39,192 nucleotides of DNA from Campylobacterota bacterium. GTDB taxonomy: Bacteria > Campylobacterota_A > Desulfurellia > JAADFJ01. Shown here piece by piece: positions 8,529 to 18,441 of the stretch (the stretch's first letter is position 1; the number at the start of each line of letters is the position of its first letter). A model generated the notes under the pieces. The model did not search any database. It was not told where the DNA came from and was given only the letters and a program-made list of their open reading frames with translations. A program made the position numbers and the translations under genes. Location of the stretch: assembly GCA_013152955.1 (NCBI GenBank), contig JAADFJ010000024.1:1-39192 (forward strand), written 5' to 3'.

Positions 8529-10105
8529 ATCCTCTCAGGGTGGCTTATCCCTAATGTTTTTAAGCCATCTGCAATAATATATGATGTTATATCGCATAAA
8601 CGCAACCTTGAACTTATCATATTTTTTTCACCCCCTAAAATTCTAACTTCATGATAGAATTGATGAAACAATTTTGCGATATCAAGAAGATAGCTTGACA
8701 GATAGAATGGGTCAAGCTGCAACGCAGATTTGGCAATCGCATCTTTATAGCAGGCAAGTTCCATCATCAGTGTTCTTTCAAGTTTTCCGATATCTCCCGC
8801 AAGAAGCGGGGTTTTATTGTTATATTTCACCTTCTGTTCAAGAGCCTTTTTGAATATACTGCGTGTTCTTGCATACGCATATTGAACATAAAAAACTGGA
8901 TTCTCGGATACTTGTTTTTTTGCAATCTCTACATCAAAATCAAGATGACTTGTCACTTTTCTTGTTAAAAACAGGAATCTGGCGGCATCCGGATTTACTT
9001 CATCGATCAATTCTTTCAGAGTAACAAATTGTCCCGATCTCGTTGACATAGAAAACGGTTCTCCTTCGCGCAGAAGATTGACTATTTGAACAAGCACAAC
9101 CGATAGCCTTTCTGGGGCAATACCGATTGCTCTGCATGCCGCTTTCATTCTGCCTACATACCCGTGATGATCGGCTCCCCAGACATCAATTACCCTATCA
9201 AATTTTCTAATAATAAATTTATTGTAGTGATAATAGATATCGGAAGCAAAATAGGTTAAATCTCCATTTGATTTTTTCAACACTCTATCTTTGTCATCTC
9301 CAAACATCGATGATTTAAACCATATTGCTCCATTTTCCTCATAAATCAACCTCTTTTGCTGCAGAAAATCAAAAAGCTTTGATATGTTACCGTTATCAAT
9401 CAGCTCTCTTTCGCTAAAAAAATTATCCATTGATATTGAAAATCCCGCAAGATCTTCTTTTATTCCTTCCAATATTATATCTGAAGCCTTTGCAGATATC
9501 TGTTCTGCTGTATCAGTTCGATCAATTTTATCTGCAACATTGGAGATATAGCTTCCTTTATAGCCATCATCAGGGATAGCTTTGCCATCCATTGCTGCCC
9601 TAACCGATTCGCCCAAAAGGCGCATCTGTCTGCCTCTATTGTTCAGATAATATTCTTTTTTGACACTATAACCGAATTTTGAAAGAATTTTTGCGAGCGA
9701 GTCTCCCACGGCAGCTCCTCTCGCATGACCTATATGCAGAGGACCTGTTGGATTTGCGCTGACAAATTCAACTTGAACGGTTTGATTTTTGTTTTCAAAG
9801 GTTGTCAGCTCTCTGCTCAGAAACTGCCTGTCAAGCCATGTTTCAAGCTCTCTATCGGATACCCTGATATTGACAAAACCGCCTTCGGTGTCGGCAGTTT
9901 TGATAAGAGGATCATCAATAGCCATTGCCAGTTTCTCTGCTATTTTCGATGGATTTTGTCTTAGTTGTTTGGCAAGACTGAATGCAATAGGTGTTGAGAA
10001 ATCACCAAAACCGGACGGAGGAGACTGAATTGGAATATCAGACGCCTGTTGTCCTGTTATTTTTGAGACAGCTCTGCCGAGTATAGTTTTGAGAACTGTT
10101 ATCAA
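8525..10105 (-). CDS. argS: Arginyl-tRNA synthetase
   Basis: EFVSANPTGPLHIGHARGAAVGDSLAKIL (HIGH-like), VWGADHHGYVGRMKAA, FSMSTRSGQFVTLKELIDEV motifs. Confidence 0.97.
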   Translation of the reverse strand: MITVLKTILGRAVSKITGQQASDIPIQSPPSGFGDFSTPIAFSLAKQLRQNPSKIAEKLAMAIDDPLIKTADTEGGFVNIRVSDRELETWLDRQFLSRELTTFENKNQTVQVEFVSANPTGPLHIGHARGAAVGDSLAKILSKFGYSVKKEYYLNNRGRQMRLLGESVRAAMDGKAIPDDGYKGSYISNVADKIDRTDTAEQISAKASDIILEGIKEDLAGFSISMDNFFSERELIDNGNISKLFDFLQQKRLIYEENGAIWFKSSMFGDDKDRVLKKSNGDLTYFASDIYYHYNKFIIRKFDRVIDVWGADHHGYVGRMKAACRAIGIAPERLSVVLVQIVNLLREGEPFSMSTRSGQFVTLKELIDEVNPDAARFLFLTRKVTSHLDFDVEIAKKQVSENPVFYVQYAYARTRSIFKKALEQKVKYNNKTPLLAGDIGKLERTLMMELACYKDAIAKSALQLDPFYLSSYLLDIAKLFHQFYHEVRILGGEKNMISSRLRLCDITSYIIADGLKTLGISHPERM

Positions 10106-10314
10106 GCCTCTTCCTTCTTTTTATTATTTTCCGTATTTTTTTCTTCCGTTCTTCTTTCCTCAATTGCAATATCATTTTCTGTGTCTTTAAGAGATTTTTT
10201 AAAATTCTTCAAACCCTTTCCGAGACCGGAGCCTATTTCAGGCAACTTTTTTGCTCCGAAAATTACGACTGCCAGCAAAAGAATCGGTATAAGTTCCTGC
10301 CAACTTGGTAACAT
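10102..10314 (-). CDS. tatA: Sec-independent translocase TatA/TatE family protein
   Basis: N-terminal TM then FGAKKLPEIGSGLGKGLKNFKKSLKD amphipathic helix, charged tail. Confidence 0.92.
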   Translation of the reverse strand: MLPSWQELIPILLLAVVIFGAKKLPEIGSGLGKGLKNFKKSLKDTENDIAIEERRTEEKNTENNKKKEEA

Positions 10315-10324
10315 ATCTAACCTC

Positions 10325-11791
10325 CTATTTTTTTGGACGCATCTGCGGAAACAGAATTACATCTCGTATCGAATCGGATCCGGTTAATATCATAACCAGT
10401 CTATCTATTCCTATGCCCTCTCCGGCTGTCGGCGGAAGGCCGCATTCAAGTGTTTCTATATAATCATAGTCAACTTCACCCTCTTTTGCTTCGGCCTGTT
10501 CTTCAAGCCGTGTTCTCTGATCGACAGGATCAGATAATTCACTGAAAGCATTTGCAATTTCCATACCACCGATATAAAGCTCAAATCTGTCTACAAAATC
10601 GGAGTTTTTTTCAGATCTTCTTGCAAGAGGTGAAATGGCAACCGGAAAATCAGTTATAAATGTAGGGTTTATAAGTTTGGGTTCAACCGCAACATCAAAT
10701 ATTTCCTCCAAAAGTTTAGCATGAACCATCGAATGAGAAACCGGCTTACCTAGCTGGACAGCTTTTTCATAAGCGGCGTCTTTGTTTTTAATGACTTCTT
10801 TGTCTATTTCACCAATTTCGACAATTGCATCATAGAGGCTTATTCGTTTCCATGGTTTTGCAAAATCAATCTGATTGCCGCTGAAGCTTATTGATTTTGC
10901 ATCAATCGTCTTTGCCGCATAGCCGATAAGCTGTTCCGTAAAGTTCATAAGACCGAGATAATCCTGATATGCATAATAAAACTCTATCATGGTAAATTCA
11001 GGATTATGAGCTAAATCCATTCCTTCATTCCTGAAATTTTTTGAGAGTTCGTATATCCTCTCAAGACCTCCCACAATTATTCGTTTTAGATAAAGTTCCG
11101 GAGCTATGCGCAGATATAAATCTATATCAAGTGCATTATGATGAGTTATAAATGGATTTGCAGTTGCTCCGCCCGCAACCGGCTGCAAAACAGGCGTTTC
11201 AACTTCAACAAAATCGTTGTTGTCCAAAAACTCTCTAATTGCTTTGATAATTTTTGCCCGCTTTCTGAAAACAGCAGTTGATTCGGCGTTCATAATGAGG
11301 TCAAGATAGCGTTTTCTATAGCGAAGTTCTTTATCTTTAAGCCCATGCCATTTTTCAGGGAGAGGTCTTAGGGATTTTGTTAAAAGCGTAATCGAGTTTG
11401 CATTAAGTGTAAGTTCTCCGGTATGAGTTATAAAGAGGGTGCCTTTAATGCCCAATATATCGCCTACATCTGCACGTTTTGCAATAAAAAATTGTTGCTC
11501 ATTAAGATTGTCTTTTTTGCAATAGACCTGAAGCATTCCTTTTTTATCAGATAGTTTATAAAAAAGCGCTTTGCCGAAAGATCTTTTAAACATTATTCTT
11601 CCGGCTATCGCAAATTCAGCATCAGGTATATCCTCCGGATCGACAGTTTTATACTGATCGGCTATATCGCCAAGCGATATAGAAGGCTTAAAATTGTTAT
11701 TGTAACAGGATATTCCTTTTGACTCGAACTCTTCTCTCTTTTTTAATCTGCTTTTGGTTGCTTCAATTAATTTTCTTTCTTCTAAACTCAT
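10325..11791 (-). CDS. lysS: Lysyl-tRNA synthetase, class II
   Basis: ELRYRKRYLDLI, FVEVETPVLQPVAGGATANPFITHHNALDIDLYLRIAPELYLKRIIVGG, ECGLPPTAGEGIGIDRLVMILT motifs. Confidence 0.98.
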   Translation of the reverse strand: MSLEERKLIEATKSRLKKREEFESKGISCYNNNFKPSISLGDIADQYKTVDPEDIPDAEFAIAGRIMFKRSFGKALFYKLSDKKGMLQVYCKKDNLNEQQFFIAKRADVGDILGIKGTLFITHTGELTLNANSITLLTKSLRPLPEKWHGLKDKELRYRKRYLDLIMNAESTAVFRKRAKIIKAIREFLDNNDFVEVETPVLQPVAGGATANPFITHHNALDIDLYLRIAPELYLKRIIVGGLERIYELSKNFRNEGMDLAHNPEFTMIEFYYAYQDYLGLMNFTEQLIGYAAKTIDAKSISFSGNQIDFAKPWKRISLYDAIVEIGEIDKEVIKNKDAAYEKAVQLGKPVSHSMVHAKLLEEIFDVAVEPKLINPTFITDFPVAISPLARRSEKNSDFVDRFELYIGGMEIANAFSELSDPVDQRTRLEEQAEAKEGEVDYDYIETLECGLPPTAGEGIGIDRLVMILTGSDSIRDVILFPQMRPKK

Positions 11792-11799
11792 TACCTCTC

Positions 11800-12853
11800 C
11801 TACAAAAATTGATCGATATCGCCGGAGAGAACCGCTTCCGGGTTATGACTTATTATTCCTGTTCTGTGGTCTTTTACCATCTTGTAAGGAAATAGTACAT
11901 AAGATCTAATCTGGCTTCCCCATTCATTTGCCTTTTTGTCAACTATTCCGGCTTCTTTTTCTTTTCTCTTTTTCTTTTCCCGTTCATAAAGTTTAGATCT
12001 TAATATCGTAAGCGCAGTTGTTTTATTCTTGAACTGCGAGCGTTCATTTTGACATGTTACTACAATGCCTGTCGGCAGATGAGTTATTCTAACCGCCGAA
12101 TCCGTTTTGTTGACATGCTGGCCTCCCGCTCCGCTTGATCGATATGTATCTATCTTGAGATCTTTTTTATCAATATGAGTATCAACTTCATCGGTTACTT
12201 CAGGAATAACGACAACCGAAGCAAACGATGTATGCCTTCTTTTAGAGGAGTCAAACGGTGAGATTCTTACCAATCTGTGTATCCCGCTTTCGGTTTTTAA
12301 GCGTCCGTAAGCATATCTGCCTTTTATAATAAATGTTGCCGCCTTTATGCCTGCTTCAGCTCCGGCTTCTTTATCGGTTATCTCAACCTTGTATCCATGT
12401 TTTTCCGCTGCTCCAATATACATCCCCAGAAGCATCTGAGCCCAATCGCAAGCCTCAGTTCCTCCCGCGCCAGGACGTATGGTAATAATGGCATTGGAAA
12501 TATCCATTTTATCGGTAAATTTCAATATTTTTACTGCGTTGTCGATCTCCGTCTTTGTTTTTGCAGACAATTCCTTGATTTCGGAATAGAGACTGCTGTC
12601 TCCGAGTTTGATAAACTCATCAAGCGTATTAAGGCTGCCGGCGACTTTGTTGAAAAGTCCAAGTTTAAAGACAAGATCGCCTTTCTGTTTCGACGCAGAT
12701 TTCATAAACTCCATATTTTTCCAGTTGTCTTGATTGCTTAATTTTTCATCTATCTGTTTTATTTGTTTTTTGAAAAAATCAATGTCAAAGCAACCTCCCA
12801 AGCTTATCAATCCGTTTTTTCATCAGTTCTACTTCACTGATAATTTCTTCCAT
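11800..12853 (-). CDS. prfB: Peptide chain release factor 2, with programmed +1 frameshift
   Basis: Zero frame MEEIISEVELMKKRIDKLGRLL* (12853-12785), SD AGGAGG upstream. It joins frame +1 DIDFFKKQIKQIDEKL... at CTT-TGA-C, preceded by GGGAGG. Downstream GGQHVNKTDSAVRITHLPTGI is the GGQ motif. Confidence 0.96.
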
Positions 12854-13098
12854 TTTTCCTCCTGATATTATAGAGACATCTAAACCATATCGTATAAGAC
12901 TATTAAAAAATTGCAACTGATAAAGATTAAATATTAAGAGATCGGCCATTAATAGATGTAATGACGGATTCCTTATATTGCTATTATTTTTTAGGTACCA
13001 AACGCAGTCTCGGCGATACAAGAATGCGTTAGATATAAGACCATGTTCTTGCCGCCGTAGTTGCAGTTGCGGCGTTAAAGTTCCAGCGCAGTCAAATA

Positions 13099-13559
13099 AT
13101 GAGACCGCTGCACAGTAAGCACCTTCACAGCAATATCAGCTTTTTCACAGGCAAGGCAAACTTCTGCAGGATTAACCGGTTAATTCAAAGAAGCAAAACG
13201 CAAGTATATGGGAAACCACATAAAGCCCGCAGGGAAGTCAAATAAAGGGCAATCTTCAGGAAATAAAATTCTACAGGACACTTTTGTTAATTCTAAGCGT
13301 TTTGGATTGAGAGTCCAAATTCGCCTGTCTGTACGGTCGCACGCAGACAGGTCTCATCAAGACGCAAATTGCAGGTAATAACAGAGCTATTGCCAAAATT
13401 TGCAATGCAGAGGAGACAAATTTGAGACTCAAGATGGATGATAGTTTACGGATCAGCAGAAGTGCCCTTAACTAACCGGTTAGTACCTTCAAATTTTAAT
13501 TTCTGAATTTTGTTATTTATTCGGCTTCTGCAAAAGCGTTTACTGTGCAGCTGTCTCAT
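13099..13559. repeat. TIR-bounded intergenic repeat (MITE-like), copy B, about 461 bp
   Basis: Left ATGAGACCGCTGCACAGTAAGC (13099-13120) pairs with right GTTTACTGTGCAGCTGTCTCAT (13538-13559): 20/22 complementary positions. Interior is homologous (inverted) to copy A and to 19140-19257. Confidence 0.82.
13323..13350. repeat. Hairpin apparently inserted within copy B of the repeat
   Basis: CCTGTCTG-TACGGTCGCACG-CAGACAGG. It lies between GATGAGAC and CGAATTTGG (read on minus strand), which are adjacent in the copy at about 19152. Confidence 0.5.
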
Positions 13560-13698
13560 TATGTTTTGCTTGTCTGTTCTTTGGGTGGTTTGATAATAGC
13601 TGCATTCAGCTAATTCTTCGATTCAGCAGAGTTGCTTTCTTTCTGCAATTTATGTAAAATATAATGATAGCTACAATATTAGAATGGCAGGAGGCGAA

Positions 13699-14208
13699 AT
13701 GAAATATCCCGAGCTTAGCTCACTTTCAAAAGATGAACTAATAGGAATTGTTGAGGATGAGGCAAAGAATTGGCTGGCTCACGACGGACTTTGGTTTCAG
13801 GCCGTTGAGCGTCATTTCGGAATTGAAAAGGCCATAGAACTTGACAAAGAGGCATGGAGTTATTTTACTGTAATAGAGGCAAAAAGAATTATGAAACGCC
13901 TTGGATTACCCAAAGAAAGCGGGCTTGACGGATTGGAAAAAGCTCTGGCATTCAGAATGTACAGAAGAATCAACGACCAGGAGATTTTATGGGAGAATAG
14001 TTCTCTTATACTAAAGATGACAACTTGCAGAGTTCAGGCCGCGAGGGAAAGAAAACAGATGGATTATTTTCCCTGTAAACCGGTAGGCGTTGTCGAATAC
14101 GGCAAGTTTGCTGAAACAATAGATAAAAGGATTAAAACTGAATGCATTGCATGCCCTCCGGACAAAATTGAGCGTAATTTTCACTGCGGATGGAAATTTT
14201 CAATTTAA
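13699..14208 (+). CDS. Conserved protein, tentatively DUF6125-like
   Basis: MKYPELSSLSKDELIGIVEDEAKNWLAHDGLWFQAVE...CIACPPD...FHCGWKFSI. AGGAGG at about 13688 favours the internal ATG at 13699 over 13684. Family name from memory only. Confidence 0.6.
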   Translation: MKYPELSSLSKDELIGIVEDEAKNWLAHDGLWFQAVERHFGIEKAIELDKEAWSYFTVIEAKRIMKRLGLPKESGLDGLEKALAFRMYRRINDQEILWENSSLILKMTTCRVQAARERKQMDYFPCKPVGVVEYGKFAETIDKRIKTECIACPPDKIERNFHCGWKFSI

Positions 14209-14317
14209 TAACTGCACTTTCACATTCTGAAATTGGATGATAAAAATTGTAACGAACTCAAAATTTATATGAATATCAAACATTTTAGATACTGCTTTGA
14301 AAAGAGGAAAAAATAAA

Positions 14318-15277
14318 ATGTCAAACGGCAATACAATATTAAAAAAATTGGAGATTAGGGCTCAAAATCTGCACAATAAAATAGCTCTCGTAGATGGCGA
14401 TAAACGAGTTACCCTGGCCGTGCATACAATAATAGAAAAAAAAATAGCCATTCCTGTTTTAGTTGGAAAAAGAGCTGTGATAGAAAATGAGTTTTCAAGC
14501 AAGGATCTTATGCAATGCGAAATTGTCGATACAGACAAATTAAAAGAGCAGTTTATCGAGAAATATAAAAATCGCATTAGAAATCCTCATTACTATTCAG
14601 AAAATTCTGCTTATATAGCTGCAATGCTTGTTGAAACCGGATATGCGGCCGGAGCGGTAGGCGGAGCCGACTGCCCCACTGCGGATATGGCAAGAGCGGC
14701 TTTGAAAATTGTCGGAACAGTTAAAAATTCCCCTATGAGCGGAGCATTTTTGATGATTTCGGAGGATAAAAAGATAGGTTGTGAGGGGGTATTTATATTT
14801 TCCGACTGTGCAGTTGTACCAAGGCCGACATCTTACCAGTTGGCTTGCATCACGAGCGATGCAGCTGATCTGGCAAAATCAATAGGTATTGACCCAATTG
14901 CGGCTCTGCTTTCTTACTCAACAAATTTGAGCGCCAAAGGAGAAGAGGTTGACCGCATCAGAGATGCGCTGAAGTTTCTCAAAACAAGCAAATTTACTGT
15001 GGATGGAGAGATGCAGCTTGATGCGGCCATAGTTCCTAATATTGCAAAAAAGAAATATCCCGAAAGCAGCGTAGCCGGAAATGCAAATATTTTGATATTT
15101 CCCGATTTAAACAGTGGGAATATAGGGTATAAACTGGCTGAGAGAATAGGCAAAATGAAAGCTATCGGGCCGCTTTTTCTAGGTATAAAAAAGCCGTTCA
15201 ATGATCTTTCGAGAGGCTGTTCAAGCAGCGATATTGTGAATTTAGTTGCCGTAACCTCAGTTATGGCATGCCATTAA
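14318..15277 (+). CDS. pta: Phosphate acetyltransferase (PTA/PTB-domain only)
   Basis: ESSVAGNANILIFPDLNSGNIGYKLAERIGKMKAIGPLFLGIKKPFNDLSRGCSSSDIVNLVAVTSV is the PTA signature. The ORF opens at 14297; MSNGNT at 14318 is a plausible start. Confidence 0.87.
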   Translation: MSNGNTILKKLEIRAQNLHNKIALVDGDKRVTLAVHTIIEKKIAIPVLVGKRAVIENEFSSKDLMQCEIVDTDKLKEQFIEKYKNRIRNPHYYSENSAYIAAMLVETGYAAGAVGGADCPTADMARAALKIVGTVKNSPMSGAFLMISEDKKIGCEGVFIFSDCAVVPRPTSYQLACITSDAADLAKSIGIDPIAALLSYSTNLSAKGEEVDRIRDALKFLKTSKFTVDGEMQLDAAIVPNIAKKKYPESSVAGNANILIFPDLNSGNIGYKLAERIGKMKAIGPLFLGIKKPFNDLSRGCSSSDIVNLVAVTSVMACH

Positions 15278-15411
15278 AAAGTCTTTAACTGTCAACTTTC
15301 CAGCCTCAGCTGCATAAAAACTAATACGGCAAAAAAGGTGAGGGTAATTTATCATTTTTTTCTCAAAGACCAGTGAAATTGTGCATCAGCAAAATTGAAT
15401 ATTTTACGATA

Positions 15412-15467
15412 ATGAGACCGCTGCGCAATAAACAGCTGCGAATTTGTTTATTGCGCAGCGGTCTCAT
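15412..15467. repeat. Perfect inverted repeat: minimal member of the TIR repeat family / possible bidirectional terminator
   Basis: ATGAGACCGCTGCGCAATAAACA-GCTGCGAATT-TGTTTATTGCGCAGCGGTCTCAT: perfect 23-bp arms and 10-nt spacer between convergent pta (+) and the 15570 gene (-). Confidence 0.9.
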
Positions 15468-15569
15468 AAGGTAGATCTATAAGCTAAGTAAAAGCACTTT
15501 TTCAGGCGGCCCGATTGAACAGAACTTCAGTAAGCCTGCAATATATAGAAGACTATTATAAAGCAGATG

Positions 15570-18389
15570 TTATGCCGACTTTTTCCCCGCGCTCCTCATT
15601 TTCCTCATTTTCTTTTCGGTATCATACAGCGGGTGTTGATTTTCCGGAAAATCTGAGCTTGCCAAATGAAATTTTATCTTTGTTTTTTTGAGTGTTTCTG
15701 TTATTTCAGCGCTGATTTTTTCGATGCTGTCTTCTTCTATGTCTTCTTTGAGTATAATGAAGGCAAATGAATCACCTCCGTGTCTTGCAAGATTTCTGAA
15801 TCCGTATTTTGTCTGTATCTCGTCCAGACTGTCAACCATGTTTTTTATTACTTTATCGCCTGCTGCGACACCTTTTTCCCTGTTTATTTTCCCGAGATTC
15901 ATTAGATCAATTAAAAATAGTCTAAACGGACGATTTTCCTTCTTAAAAACAGCTACTCCGCTTTGAAAACCTTCCGGCCTGAGCAATCCTGTTCTGTAAT
16001 CGATATAAAAATAAATATCACGCCATATGTCAAGTTCGGGATATGTAACCCGTACTTTTGAATATGAATTTTCATACCTTTCCGCATACCTTTTTAATTC
16101 ATCGAAATGGTCTATTGCAACGGCCGCTATTTCAGGATCGAACTGTTTTCCCTGTCCCCGCATAATCAATTGCCGCGTTTGTTCGTCGCTAAAAGAGCCG
16201 CGGTAAGGCCTTGTTGTCAAAACAGCATCCATTACATCGGCAACCGAAATTATGCGTGCCAGATACGGAATATCGGCACCTTTGAGTCCATCGGGATAAC
16301 CGTTGCCATCCCATCTTTCATGATGGCCTCTGATAATTGGGACCAAAGATTCAAAATGTCTCGCAGGCTTAATAAGGTTTGCTGAAATAACAGGATGAAG
16401 TTGTATTATACGATACTCTTCCCGTGTCAGCTTTTCGGGTTTGAGCAATATCATGTCAGGTATTCCCATTTTTCCAATATCATGAAATAGGGCAGCCGTT
16501 TTAAGTGCATCAATCTCCGATGTACCTAAACCGCAGATTCTGCCCAAGAATTCCGAGTATAATGCGACCCTTTCGCTATGGCCCCGCGTATATGAATCGC
16601 GTATTTCCATTGATGATATCAAAAGCTTTGTCAATTGAGTGTCTATCGAACTAAGAAGCGATTCATTGGCTTTTATTATGTCATAATTAATCAGCTCAAG
16701 CAAAACATTCTGTGTAACGATCCTAAGGGACAGTGCTTTTATTTCAAGATCTTCGGAGTTTTTATAAAAAGAACCCAATGTACCGTAGCATCTTTCTTCG
16801 GTTTTCAGTGATTCTGCAAGCAGAAGCAGATTCTTTTCTTTAAATGTAAACGGTTCGCACTCTCTAATCTCCTTTTTTTTCATATTAATAAAAAGTGCGG
16901 CATATCCTGCCGTATCAATAGTTTTTCCTAAACTATCTAAATCAATCGGATGATTCAGATTACTGATATGAAGCAGGTCATTGGCTTTATCATAAAAAAA
17001 CATGGTATCTGCACCAAGTGCAGCCTCTGCCCTGTTAAGAATCAGCTGCATTGCAGCTTCTCTATTGCTCACTCTCCCGCTTCTGCATATATCTGCAGCC
17101 AGTTTTCTTATTCTTTCTTTAAAATCCTGCAGTCTTTTTATGCCCTTATCTTTCTCATAGAGATTTATTACAATTTGACCGAAAAGTTCAAATTTTTTTA
17201 AATCTTCTTTTGCAAACCGATAATTTACAAAACGAATAGCGGAAAATTGACCGAAATAGTTTCCCAATTCATCGTAAAGCGGCATTCCCATAAACTCACG
17301 TACGCCCGCTCTCTTCCATTCTGAATGTGCTTGGGGATATTTTTCATAATGGCTGATTATTATAGCCTTTCTCGCAACTTTTGCCCGACCCGCAGCATAT
17401 TGGTCTACAGCAACCCAATACTTTCTATCCGATGGATTGATGAATCGATATGGCTTCTTTGCATAGTAATCTTTGTATACCAAAAATCCCTGATTATTTA
17501 GTTTTGCTATGCAAATCGCGTCTGCATTAATTACGTCACACATTGCCCTGAGTGCTTTATTCAGAATAGATATACCGCTTTTTGATAAAACCGCAGCAAG
17601 ATCCAACGTCTGCATAATATTATCTTTTTCTCTTTTACGAAACATTTTGAAAGCAAATATAACAATAACAAACAACGCAAATAACAAAACAGACAGTAAA
17701 ACTATTTTAACAAGAACAATATTTGTCTTGTGAATCTTCTTCTTATAACCTATGGATGACAGGGTATTGAACTGCCGAAAAATCCTGTTTTCTAAGGCTT
17801 CAGTCCGCCCGATAACCGATCGTGAAGCATTGGAAATTTGCTTCATATTTTTAACAACATTGAGTAGAAAGCGCTTCTTTTCGGCGGGAATATCTTCCGC
17901 AGCTATGGCGCCTTTTATATTATTTATTTTTCTATCCGTCACAAAACCGTGATTTGTTGCAAAACCGCGATAATTTTTAATAACATTAAATGCAATCCGA
18001 TTGCTGTTTTTTATGTATTTATTGATATTATTGCGCAGTATTTTGGCTACATCATCATAACTTTTACGCAGCAGTTTGATCTCCCAGAGTGCATCTTCAA
18101 GCGAGCCAAAGCTTCTTTTGAGCTGCATATTGCTTATACGATTTTTTAACAAGCGGATTGATTTCGCCAGTTTTGTTTCCTTGCTGCCATTATTGATAAA
18201 ATAATTGATGTACAACTGCTGTTTACCGAGAAGGTCGTTGTTGTGCTGAATGATGGAGGGATTATTAAGTTTGTCGACAGAGGCTATATCATAAATTATG
18301 CTGGCAAAGCCCGTCAGAATTAAAACAAAAAAAAGAGTAATAATTAGCAACCTAAACAGTTTTTTATTCAAGAAATTGTGGCTTTGCAT
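15570..18389 (-). CDS. Membrane sensor with two TM segments, GAF-like region(s), HD-GYP phosphodiesterase domain and degenerate C-terminal GGDEF domain
   Basis: TM segments near residues 13-32 and in ILVKIVLLSVLLFALFVIVIFAFKMF; HDIGKMGIP and HHERWDGNGYPDGL (HD-GYP); C-terminal FLIDLMNLGKINREKGVAAGDKVIKNM...RHGGDSFAF (GGDEF-like). Start trimmed to MQSHNF because the ORF to 18653 overlaps the divergent LUD gene. Confidence 0.85.
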   Translation of the reverse strand: MQSHNFLNKKLFRLLIITLFFVLILTGFASIIYDIASVDKLNNPSIIQHNNDLLGKQQLYINYFINNGSKETKLAKSIRLLKNRISNMQLKRSFGSLEDALWEIKLLRKSYDDVAKILRNNINKYIKNSNRIAFNVIKNYRGFATNHGFVTDRKINNIKGAIAAEDIPAEKKRFLLNVVKNMKQISNASRSVIGRTEALENRIFRQFNTLSSIGYKKKIHKTNIVLVKIVLLSVLLFALFVIVIFAFKMFRKREKDNIMQTLDLAAVLSKSGISILNKALRAMCDVINADAICIAKLNNQGFLVYKDYYAKKPYRFINPSDRKYWVAVDQYAAGRAKVARKAIIISHYEKYPQAHSEWKRAGVREFMGMPLYDELGNYFGQFSAIRFVNYRFAKEDLKKFELFGQIVINLYEKDKGIKRLQDFKERIRKLAADICRSGRVSNREAAMQLILNRAEAALGADTMFFYDKANDLLHISNLNHPIDLDSLGKTIDTAGYAALFINMKKKEIRECEPFTFKEKNLLLLAESLKTEERCYGTLGSFYKNSEDLEIKALSLRIVTQNVLLELINYDIIKANESLLSSIDTQLTKLLISSMEIRDSYTRGHSERVALYSEFLGRICGLGTSEIDALKTAALFHDIGKMGIPDMILLKPEKLTREEYRIIQLHPVISANLIKPARHFESLVPIIRGHHERWDGNGYPDGLKGADIPYLARIISVADVMDAVLTTRPYRGSFSDEQTRQLIMRGQGKQFDPEIAAVAIDHFDELKRYAERYENSYSKVRVTYPELDIWRDIYFYIDYRTGLLRPEGFQSGVAVFKKENRPFRLFLIDLMNLGKINREKGVAAGDKVIKNMVDSLDEIQTKYGFRNLARHGGDSFAFIILKEDIEEDSIEKISAEITETLKKTKIKFHLASSDFPENQHPLYDTEKKMRKMRSAGKKSA

Positions 18390-18441
18390 TAAAATGAATG
18401 ATATTATACACATCAAATAAGTCAATAGGAGGAGAGAAGTT

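Noticed and set aside
13684-13698. Upstream ATG start for the DUF6125-like gene
   Set aside because: AGGAGG lies between this ATG and the next one, correctly spaced for the ATG at 13699.
18389-18425. TTGACT...TATAAT on the minus strand as promoter for the HD-GYP gene
   Set aside because: The spacer is only about 11 bp, too short for a sigma70 promoter.
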